Part shown: positions 12,701 to 24,700 of the stretch, one piece after another
Numbering within the stretch: position 1 is the stretch's first letter
Layout of the letters: each line of letters opens with the position of its first letter
DNA from: Adineta ricciae
Lineage: Eukaryota > Rotifera > Eurotatoria > Adinetida > Adinetidae
DNA length: 64,000 bases
Assembly: GCA_905250025.1 (NCBI GenBank)
Contig: CAJNOJ010000113.1
Span: 62,001 to 126,000, forward strand
Direction of reading: 5' to 3'
Translations under genes and position numbers: made by a program
Notes under the pieces: generated by a model
The model's input: the letters and a program-made list of their open reading frames with translations, nothing else
Told to the model about the DNA's origin: nothing
The model's database searches: none

Positions 12701-15700
12701 AGACATTGTTCAGCAAGACAATTTGTTTAATACATGCTTGAGTTGTAATCTTTCTATCTATACGGTTTGTTTACAGTTAACTTTCTTGATCTTAAATCAA
12801 TCCGTCAAAATCAATTTAATCATCAAATAGCTATTGTTTGAAACCAATGAGTGTACACATGAATAATAGTGGGAGAACGCAGACGTGTCATTAGATCGCT
12901 CTCTTCTCTACTTGGTATGTTTGTCAGGTAGATAATTATATTATTCAACTCGATTATTCACGGAACGTTTTGAACAGTCATTGTGAGATTATTTGTGAGT
13001 AGTTATTTGCTTTCTGCATGACATGGAGAAGTGCGCGCACGTCCATCGTATAATTTGTTTTTGATAGGTAAAATGAAATGTGCTCGGATATATTCTATCC
13101 ACGTGAGCTTTTAAATAGACTTACTTCGTTCAATTCTCTTTTGTCATTGTTGCTGTATGTATACGTGATAAGGTCGACATTTCTCTCGGTCGCCATATAT
13201 TGTCTTTCTCCTTCTCGCTCTCTCTCCCTCCGTTAGTCGCCCTTCATTCTTTCGTTCGTTCCCGTCCATCATACGTAGAAGCACAGGAATACGTTAGTGA
13301 AAGCGCTCATCTCGGCATGTTTTTTTTTATTCTCCTATCGTATCGAGAACAAAATAATTAGTCTTGATAAAAAGAGAAAGAAGGCAGGTAGCCAACTTGA
13401 CCGAAGTCAGCACTATTTTCTACTGTTGATGGACATGAAGCATGATGGATTGAAGTCTAGTAGGTTGCGCAAACTCGTCGATGTTACGACTGCTTCTCTC
13501 TCTCTCTCTCTTTTTCTCTATTCTTCTTCACTTCAAGAAGAATATCTGATTACGAAACAATTGTACAACTTGTTGAAATGAAAAAGAAGATTACTCTTTC
13601 ATATCAATGATTTCACTTCTATACTATTCCTTCTGTTCATTTTTTCCTACTGACCTACATTGTTGTCTTTTGATAAGAACAAAGAAGAAAGAATAGGACA
13701 ATATTTTGTCAGTTTCGATTCAATCCCATTTTTTGATTAAATCAAAGTTGTACAAAGGTTAAGTAAACAGTTTCTCTTTTTTTTGAATATCTAGAATCAC
13801 CGAAAACAACAAATCCTACTCCACATTCACCATCGCCTTCAATATCCGACGAGAAACAATATGCAAAAATGCGCGTTATATCTTCTCCAGTCTTTCAATT
13901 ACGCGATATAGTTCACGCTCTATTAACATCATCCTCCTACGATCTAATATCAACATTTTTAACTTATGGACAATTATTAGGTGCATCATCGATTCATGGC
14001 TATCTCGTTGATCCTACAAAGGATGCTCAATTACTTATTAATGATGATTATACCTCCTCCCAAGGTATTGCTCTCTACGTTACCTATGATATGAAACTAA
14101 GTGATCAACAATGGAAAGATCAGTTCGGCATCCATGAATCAACAAGTACTAAATCGAAAAATCCGGCGACGTTTTTTCCTTTAACAGATTATTTATGTAT
14201 ACTAAGTGGCTCACGAGTGATATTCTACGATCCGAATGAACGTATTATCAACGAAGATCGTGCATTTGTTTCGATCTTTGATTTAGAAACAGATGATGTC
14301 ACTGCATTTAAAAATCAATTCTCGAAATTAGATTATTTTCTATTCAAGTCGAAAACGTACTACAACGGAACGTTAATTCGTCTCCCATTGCGAACCATTC
14401 TCACGCAAAAGCAAACGTTAAATGATTTAAAACAACAGATCTACAGATATTTCAATCTGAATAATTCATTGATCGATTTGTTACTGACGCAATTGAATTT
14501 GAGCACCATCGATTTCGATTACACGAAAGACTTCGAGATCTTCCAACGCTTTCTATCCTACGAGAAGCAGTCACTTTCAAGTATACACGATAATCAATCC
14601 ACCACGCAAATTATTCATTTAACATTATCTCGATTAATAAATGAAATTAATACAAGGTTCGTATAGAGAATCGATGTTATTTCATCGAGCGGAACAATTC
14701 GTGAGTTCAAAAGATAATCGACTGATAAACTTTAAAGGTTATGAAATTTTTTTTCTCTTTCGCGCTGCACATCCCGATGACCGTGAGCATCACCTTCATT
14801 GAAATAGCTGATAATACTCATTAGGACGGCAGAGTAGAACAGATGTGTATGACATCGAAGAACCGATCGGGTCATTGATATCGTATAGGAGTGTCATAAT
14901 TGTCTGTTTTGATATGTTTATTGATGGTTCAAGACGAGACAGAGATAATGTTCCATGAAATGATATATATATCTTAACCTCTAAGAGATCGGATTTCGAC
15001 AGGATTAGAAATGATACATACATTTGAATTTTAGTGATGTGTCTTGTTGGCTTTTATCGACACATACGAATCAAAGTGATATTGGCAAAAGTAAAACTGA
15101 GTTGAAATTACTACTTCCACTGACGCCGCTTAGTCTTGCATCGGAATCGCACAATTCATCAGCACAATCGTACAAATACCAATTAATCCAAATAACCTCA
15201 TCTCGAACTCTGTACTGTCACTCAACGGCATCAGTAAATCTATCAGCAAAGGATGACCTATCCGCACATTTACGTCAAATCAACTTTCCGCAAGCGTACG
15301 CATTGTTTTTGAAAGATCTATCTCGATTAATAAAACCAACGATCACGTCGCCATCGAACTTATCCATCGATCTGATTTGGGAACTAATGCCTGATATCGA
15401 TGAGCATCAACGTTTATGGAATGACAAACAGCAATATACTTCGCAATCCCAACCACGAGTTCATCTGATCAATAAAATCATACCCGATATGTGGAAAGAA
15501 ATCGGTAAGACGGCAGTTTCTTTTTCTATGCATGTTCATATTGAATTTGTTCGAGGCAATGTTCTATTAAGTTGCCATGAATAGGCGATTTGAACAAGAA
15601 ATCAAGTAGAAATTCGTTCTTCACTTTAATATGAACAAATCTCTTCTAGGTAAACAAGAACTGTTCTATTCCGTAACAGATGGCTGGGGCTATGTTGCGA

Positions 15701-18700
15701 TTGAGGATATGATCATCAATAACGTCGAAGCAGGACCCATTCAGGATGTCCTCACATTTGTGTTTTCTGAAGCAAATGCACCTATTGTTATCTTACCGTC
15801 TCACGTTATCAATGGTTTGTGTAAATATTCAAATAAACAATATTTACAAGTGATGACACCGTTTCACGCATCGGAGTTATTAGCGAAGAACTCATCGTTG
15901 CTTCTGCGTTTATCATTCCAACAGAAAGTGTCTCTCTTAAAATACATCATTTTGAATGATCCTGATCCGAGTTTAGTATTGGAATTAGAATTGTTGCCAT
16001 TAGCAAATCATACGTTCGCAACATTTCAAACAAAACAAGCGATTACGGTGTATGTCATGGATCGAAATTTGAATTTCTTGAAACTATTTCACAAGGAGCA
16101 ACATGATCGGTTTCTAAATCCGATGATCGATCAAGATTTATTCGATAAATTATCATCGAAGAATTTTCAAGGTAAGACAGACATGTATATTGTTTTGCTT
16201 TGATTTACACTTGATCAGTATTTGTCTTTCTCGTCTGTTGCTTTTATTTTACTTTCATCGTTTCGAATTAAGTGGTAAATCTGTGAAGAGTGAAAACGAG
16301 CAGAAGGAAGAAATTGTTGGTGAAGAAAGATTTTTGTTGTTTTTGTTATATAGTAGTTACCTTCTATTTCTAAGCACATTTTTCTTTTCTTTCTCACGTA
16401 CTTGCTGAGTTTCAACAGAGTGAAGTTTTTATTCAAACAACGGGCAGACCTAGTAAAGCGAAGCCAAAAGAAGCTATGCGTGCAAGAGAGGAAGGGAGTG
16501 AGAGAGAGAGAGAGAAAGAAAAAGAGCGGCAGAGAAAAGAAAAAGAAAATGTCTTTAACTGCAACAAACTGAATGTCGACGACGACCGCAAGTGGTACTA
16601 TAAACCGATAGCGACAATAAGTGCGACTACACGTGTGTTGTTTTTTCTTCTATTTGGTTTCGAAAAAGGTGAATATGTATCGACCAGCAAATTATAATAA
16701 TTCACCGGGAAATTATTCTGATCGTTATTCGAAAAACAGTCGAAGGGCGGAATCAACTTCACCAGCGTCTCATGATCGAGGTAATGAATAGTGAGTAAAA
16801 ATATTCTTGCGATAACGAAAAAAAAACAACGAATAAATATTCGCCAAAGTCAGATCGAATAAAAATGCGTGTATATGTTTGTTTTCTTTATTATATTTAT
16901 CTTCATATGTGGATATAAGTAGAAATGTTCAAGGTGAACGAGAAGTTGTTCGAATAGCAAGATAAAGAAAAGTAATGCTGGCATTTTGTGTGCGTGTGTG
17001 TGTTATTAGTTAACCTTAAGTGATGATCAAGGCTTTCTCTCCTGTACGTATGTTCTGCACATGTCATAAGATGATCAAAGAACATCGCTATCGACTTGAT
17101 TGTAAATGACTAAGCAGCAATTAGATTCACTATGATTTATCAGTTCAAGTAGGTTTGGAATGGGCAGATCGAGGCCGTTTTATGTCTAATGCATACACAT
17201 GTTAGAAGAGTTGAGGTTCAGTATTTTTGAGCGCAAGGTCAATTGAAACCATACTCAACTGATCATTATCATTATCTGTAGATTTCGAAACGAAACGAAT
17301 CTAACGTAAGAGTCTTTGTCAACACAAGGTGAAGTGAGTTTTGTGCATGTTTATTGTATCTCTTCCATGGTCAATGGTTTAATTATCAATGCGCATATTT
17401 TCATATCGATGCGGTGTGTAGAAGATCGGCTTGCTGTATTTAACTATACATCTAAGGCTACAAATGAGTCTCGTTAATCTTTTCAAGTTCTTTCTTCGCG
17501 CTTGTCGCATAATCAAGACAACGAAGCAGAAAAAGTGATTGCATTCTCGCAGCTCTCTTTTCAAGTGAATTGTTTCAAAGTAAATAAACTATTCATGAAA
17601 TATGATGACACGATACAGATTAATAATAACCGTCTGATACAATCAGCCGTTCACAAGCGATTACTTATTTATTCTGACACATAACAACATACATTCAAGC
17701 TCTATCTCTAGTGTGTTTCCTATGATTATTTTTTCTCTGCCTTTCCTCCCTGTCTCTCCCTCTCTCTCTACTCTCCTTTTTCTGTCTCTATCCCTCATCT
17801 AGCCACAGCTCAACAATTGCAGTTCGAAATTCTACTCGACCGTTGTTGGTTGACGGCTACAGTAAGCACTTGAACTCATATGCATGGATGCTTCCTTTCT
17901 TCGATTTTTTCCACGTTAAATACATACATATACTTACATTTATATGTGTACATTTCATAAGATGACGATGAGTGTTATTCTAACGAATACTTGGCAAAAT
18001 TGATCTGTCAATATCGACTAGTATCATAGTAAAACAACGAAGAAAAGGCGAATTTTCTTCAAGGATTTACTACGATTATCATCTTCAATAGGAAGACTAA
18101 ACGAAACAAAACAATCGCGCCGAAGAAGAAGGAAATTGAATTGAAATCGATTAAATACCGATAAATCGAACTTCTTTTTCTTCTTCTTCTTTGAATGGGT
18201 AATATGAATTGTGCAAGAAGTTCACATTTATCGAACAGATCCGAAACGACTTCTTTCAACGATCAGCCTTTGTCGTCGAAGCGCGTATATCGCTACAAAG
18301 AACAATCATCTGTTCCATCCTCACCTTCGAATTCAATCTCGAAAGGTAATATATTCCTTATTTGCTAACACCATCTCTTATTGACATCAAGCTTTATAAG
18401 TGATTTTCAAGAGTTCTCCTTGTTCCCCTTTATGTATATATATATATTCATTCACACTTGAATTTATATATCCGAATTGAGCATGTCTATGGCATTTATT
18501 GAACATGAGAGAAAATACCAGTACTTATCGTTCGATATTTTCAATGTTAAATAACGAATGAAAGCTTAGAATAGCTGCGTATAATTAACCGTTTGGCAAA
18601 CAAATCTGTAAGAGATTACGTTCGCTGTAAGGTTTCAGTTTCGATGTATGGGATATCAGTTGAAACAATTGTAAGCATCGTAATAATAAATCTAGATTTC

Positions 18701-21700
18701 GAGTACATTGTTGTACGGAACGAGATATCGTATCGTAAGAACAGGAGAAAAGAAAAAAAGTCAGAAAGTAAAGGCAGTGATTTTGAAAGGATTTCGTGAG
18801 CAGTTAAGTTTAGAATTATATATGTGTGTTCAAAAGGTCTAATATGATGAAGGTCGTTTGGCCGATGTTCTTTGACAGGAGGAATACAGGCAGGAATTTG
18901 AATATGTGATGAAAAAAAGAAAACGAGAAGAGAGAAAAAACGGACTAATCGAAGAACAGAGATGGGTATTATTGATTGTATATAGAACATAAGAAAAAAT
19001 CCTTCGATCAGGTCTATATAATCTGGAATCATTTGGACAAGCTCACTTTCTTCCTCTTCGACGTTGTTTCGAATGGCATCAATCAATCATAGTACTAGCT
19101 CGTCGAAAAAACGTCATGTATCTTTCAATCACTTTCTGGCGTCGAAGAATCTCTCGATCTTTCGCTGTAAATCTCCGAATATTGATAATCCAAATCCAGT
19201 TGTATCATCGTCGTTGCCGGTCTGTCTGGAAAACGGTTGGTTGAAAGAACATTTACCACAGCCTCTCTCGCTCGATCTTCAACTTTTCAAAGACATCCTG
19301 ATAGACAATGATGAACCATCAGCACCGAATGACCATGGTACACGATCTAAGTAGTTCTTGAAAATATTCATGCACTCTAGGTTTTTTGTCGTAGAATGTT
19401 TAGAGAAGATGAGAAAATAGAACTTTCGTTACGTTGAGAATATGTTGCGAACTTTTGTTCTTCGAAACAAGAAAAAGAGGTCGATATTTCCGATAAGGTA
19501 ACATAGCACTATTAACAAGTCGTATTGATATACAGAGAAAATTGTAGTTGGGTCGACCTTTCACATTATCTTTACAGATATTAGAGAAAAAACATTTTAC
19601 ATGTGCTCATTACACTGTATGGTAATGATCGGAAAAATGTTCCTTCATGTCAATTGAAAACCTATTAAAAAAATAAACTTATCTCAAGGTAATCAATAGA
19701 CATATCGAAACAAATTTGTCTCGTTCCTTTCCCTACTCGAGTATAGGCAGTGAAATCGCACGAGAAAAAATTGACGAAATTTCCTCGAAGGTCACTGATT
19801 ATTGCGAAGGAATAGACATTATATGGCGTATTTCCCTTTATTTCAATTGGCACACATCTACGTCGATATTTTGTCAATAGATTAGAATAACATGTGTATA
19901 GGATTGTATAATCTGGTTCCTTTGGAAGTGATTGATCTAGTTGTATCAGTTTTATTATTAGTTCATTTCAGTTCAATCAAGTTTCTCTCAAACGACATGT
20001 GTGTATGTTAATGATTACGTAAAAAAATATCGACCACAATCATTTTGATAACAACTTCATTATGTGATGACATTACATAGCTGCATTCTACCGGTGCACC
20101 GTGCTACCATGAATAGAATAGAAAGCGAGTAACAGAGAGTGAGAGAGAGAAATGAGAATCAGTGATGGTATTACTCTTCTGCTTGGTAATATATTGTGTA
20201 TATTACTGTTCTCTTTTGCTGTTCTCTCTTGATTTTTTACCTTGCTGCTCTTTCTTCTCACTCACCACACCGATCGTGCTTGAATACGTTCTCTTTCTCT
20301 CCTTTCTCTCTCTCCTTCTCTTTTTTCCTACGAATATACGTACAAGTTTTTTATGATGACGTCCCTGTACATACGCCACCACTCTCTTACTATCACTCTT
20401 CTTCTTCATCACACGTTCGCCGTACGAAAAGAAGAATAGAGTGAAGATTGAGGATGATGATTACGATTATCGTCTAGCCTGAAATAAAAAACTACATCAT
20501 ATACATACATATATATATCCGTGGTATACGTTCAACTAAAGATACTATGGATGCAAGACATAGTTTTTCAGCAACTAAACCAACAGCTGATGAACAGAAA
20601 CCGCATACTGCCAAGAATCATAATGAGACTAATGTACAAAGTCATCGAAATCCATCGACACCGACGATGACCACGCGTTATTTTCACCGTACTCCTCTGA
20701 TATTTCCTCAACACCATCAACAACGTCTTCGTACACCATCTCCAAGATTTTCTTCGTCGTACTTGGGCCCGTTAAATCAACATCGTTCCCGATTCTTATC
20801 TGCTTGGGATCTTACTCCAAGACCGAGTGCGCACGCCTCAACACGTAATACATCAGTCATGACTCCAACGCCAACATTATTATCTGAACAATATGATCGT
20901 GAAATGCCTTCTCCCCGAGCACCGATGCAGAATTCCGCTGCTCATTCGTACGATGAAAATTCATATTCTCTCCAATCAATGATTCCTAATACATCACGCA
21001 ATTCTTTAACACCTAATTCCACACCTATTCTAGCTCCGAAAGCCAATGAAATGAATTCGCGTTCTCCACGAGTAAATATGCCTCCTAATTCATCACGAAA
21101 TACATCTGGAATACCTTCAACGCCAAAATCAATACCAAAACAACAACCTGATGAAACATCACGTTCGACCCGACCGTCGATGCATAAATCAACTCGCAAT
21201 ACAATTACATCTCTTCCAGCACCTCCATCACCATCAAAGCAACAAGATGAAAGTTCACGCGCGTCAAGACCATCTATACACAATTCACTACGCCACTCTC
21301 AACCAACTACTCCAATACCTACAGTAGTGCCGCAACAATACATTGAGGGTTCGTGTATCTTGAACAGTTGCGCTTTTCTTTAATTAGATACATCTACACG
21401 TATGAAAATTGTGTAATAGACTTTTCATTCCTTTCTTTAGACATATCGCGATCAGAGATATGTACATACTTCAGAAATTCTTAGACTTACTAATCAGTTC
21501 AAGAAACAATGGAGATATTTATCTTTCTGCGCTGGCATATACTTTTCAGTTGTTTTATAAGGATAAAAATAGAAAATGTTTCAAGTAAATATCAGTTAGA
21601 AGAAGACAGTGCAAAACCTGTCATTTATCCTTGGTAGAAATGACAACAAAAAAACTCATCGTTCACATTCGAAAAAAGTTATACATCAACAAAAAAACTT

Positions 21701-24700
21701 TTTTGTCAGATTCTTTCTTAATCAACAGACCATAATAAAACAGAGTGCGCTCGCAGCGTAATACGTATGGCATAATGTCTCTCTCTCTCTTGATTAGATT
21801 TTCTTTCTTTTTTTTCTATTTTAAAGAAGACCTTGTTCTTGAAAAAGAATAAACAAAAACCGAAAATCTCATCATCGCCAAAGCCAAAACACTTTCTCTT
21901 CACTTGCGTACACATATCATCGTCAATCCTTAAGCGCTTTATATATTTTCTTTTACGATTGTCATTACACGAGAGAGCTAGCGACAACGTGACAATCGAA
22001 TCTCGAACCACAAAACCACATATGTTTATATATACGTATAAATATAAGTGTCTGATTGCTTTCTCTTTCTCTCTTTCGACGCGAACGAGCGAATGCATGA
22101 GTAGACTGCTCATTGTTAAGAAGGACATCCAAGTATGTATATGTGCGAGACGGCTCACATCCAGATAAAGACGTTTAGTTTTTTTTTTTTTAGAAGAAAA
22201 CACTGTAGAGAAACTCCGTTTGTCAGATCAGAAGTTCGTTGATTGTTCCTCTTCTCGTTCGTTGAAATTGTTAATGAATTGAAAAGAAGATTGCTTGGAA
22301 TTCATTATTTCTTTTCTGCTCTTTTGTATAAGAAAAAGAAACGATCGAATTTCTAACAGTAATGAAAACGGACACTATTCAATCTTGACCTCTTATTGAC
22401 AATTCTTTTATACACAGCTGTTACTATCACAATCTCGTTGCCATTCGTACGTTGTTAAAAGTATAAAGACCTAGACAGACATTGAAGTTGTTCCTTTTTT
22501 TCTCTCTTCTTCTTCTTCTTCTTCATCTTTCGTACACAATAAAACTGTAGACAAAGACAGACGATTGGGATTAATCAATCAATAGATCGACAAAAGCAAA
22601 ATCCTTCTCGTCTTTCTTGTTGACATTTGCTAATAAACTGAGTATGACGATGAATTTATTTACTTCGAAGCTTTCCAGAATTTGAAATCAACTCGGTATC
22701 AGCTGGAGAAGTTTTTTTCTTTGTCTTTATTAGATCGTACACAATTGCAAACAATGCCAGCCAAAGATTTCGCTGATTTAGTTATGTTACCACGAGAATG
22801 GCGTCGTGGTGATGACTGTATACAGTGGCCACGCACTCACGACTATTACAACATTCCATGGCTTGAAAATCTTTGGAAATATATCAATGAAAAGCTTCCC
22901 AACGACTTAACACTCCTGGAAAACACCAACATACTCTATTTGCAGCCAAGTTCACGACCGTTAGGCTCAGCATCGAACAATAACACCATATCGTTATACA
23001 AACTATCGAAGAACATCGGCCTTATCCAGCTGCCGACTGTGCCGAGTAAAGATGATTTAGCTATACAAAAAGTGCTTTTGAAACTGAACTTTCACTGTGT
23101 TGAACCCTTTCCCGAAATCATCCGTCGGCATAAACTAATCGAAGAGTATGTTCCTCAGCTCTCATGCTTAGGTTTATTGCAAATTCTCAAATGTCGCCTA
23201 AGACATTTTACTCAATTGAAGATTCAACATGAATTCAATACACTATTAAACGAACATGATATGAAATTACTTCGACAATATCTATCACGTATTATGACAC
23301 AACAATTAGATGATTCAAACATTCAATGTATTAAACAACTGCCCATTTTTGATAATGCCTATGTCATTCATGAAAGTAATCACCATACACAAGCCCAAAA
23401 CCAACAACAATATTATAAATACATTAGTTTGAATAATATTTTATACATTTATGAATCTGGGACGAAACTACCAATTGATTTACAACCACCGAAACAGTGT
23501 ATTCATGTAACGGATAGTGATTCACGTATTCTATTGGATAAATTAGGCTATGTCATACATGATTTTACACATGTGGCAAGATATTTAATCACAGCAATCG
23601 GCCATCAGCAACAATCGAATATTCAACAGCAACAGAATGCAACGAATATCAATCTAAAAAATGATCAACATAAAATGTTATTCCTAGGAAAGTGGTTACT
23701 ATCGAACTGTTCGAATTTGATCTTGAGCGATGCTGTTAGTCAAGATACCTTATCATCGTGTCGGTTATTTCTCAATCGAAAAGGGGAACTATGTTCGTGC
23801 CAACAAATGTTCGATCCGTCATCATTTCACGTAAATAATAAAGAAAAATATTTAAGTCTATTCGAATTAAAATACCTTCCCGCAATCGAACTATGCAGTG
23901 TACATGAATCGTTAACACTATTAAAACATTTGAAATTACGCCAGTTTTACGATATCAAATGCGATGAATTGATCGACATATGCGAAGGGACAATGAAAGA
24001 ATCATCATCATCAACAGCCGGCAAACGTTCATTGATGTTGTTACTAGCTGAATTTATCATCGATATTTTACATCAGAATTCGAAATTAATCGAAGAATAT
24101 TCGCAATCGAAACGGCTCAGTCTGAAACAATATTTGAATATCACAGCTTGGATGCCAGTTATGATTGAAAGACCACATGGTTATCCATTGTCATTAACAT
24201 GGCAAGGTAAGTGTCATATTGGAGTTCTCTGAATTCACCTTGATGTTCCCTATCGATCGAAATAATTTGTCAATTAAGGCAGAGGTCAGTGACGTTCATT
24301 AGTTCAGTTGACAACGAACTTTTTTGATTAGTGGAACGATCAACAATGTCATCGGTTATTGTAAACAATCTAATTAATTCGTATCTTCTAGGTTCGATCG
24401 ATACTCGTCGATCATTCGTTAATCCACGCGAAATTTGTGATAAGACAAATGCGTATCTCGTAGGCGGTGTAGCTTTGGTTTCATCGATTGATCTTCCAGA
24501 ATCGTTTTATCATACAACACGTTCATCGAATCGAACAATACTTGACTTCCGTGAAATTAAACTTGACCTATTGATCAAACAATTGAAATGCTTAGTTCTG
24601 TGTTATCAAAAAAGTTCAGCCCATGAACAAAAAAACGAAACATTCGATTATCTGAATCTATGCAAACGTCTCTATGATACATTGACACATTTTACTAATA

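Larger units (their letters stand above)
16172..22670. other. 6.5-kb sacsin intron containing alternative first exons
   Basis: Interrupts sacsin between the pseudo-ATPase part (donor G|gtaag at 16171) and the repeat body (phase-1 acceptor read at 22671, tacttcgaag). It is about 100 times longer than the usual intron here and holds four ATG-starting exons (heads 4-7) plus one exon-like segment at 17803-17861. An AG eight bases further on (22678) would change frame for a phase-1 donor. Purine-rich and CT-rich simple sequence occurs at 16497-16550, 17725-17800 and 20285-20330. Confidence 0.65.

Noticed and set aside
16476-16670. ATG frame MRAREEGSEREREKE ending at a phase-1 gtgaat as another head
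   Set aside because: Its first half is a GA-type simple repeat and the proposed donor overlaps the acceptor-like AG before head 4; coding character is poor.
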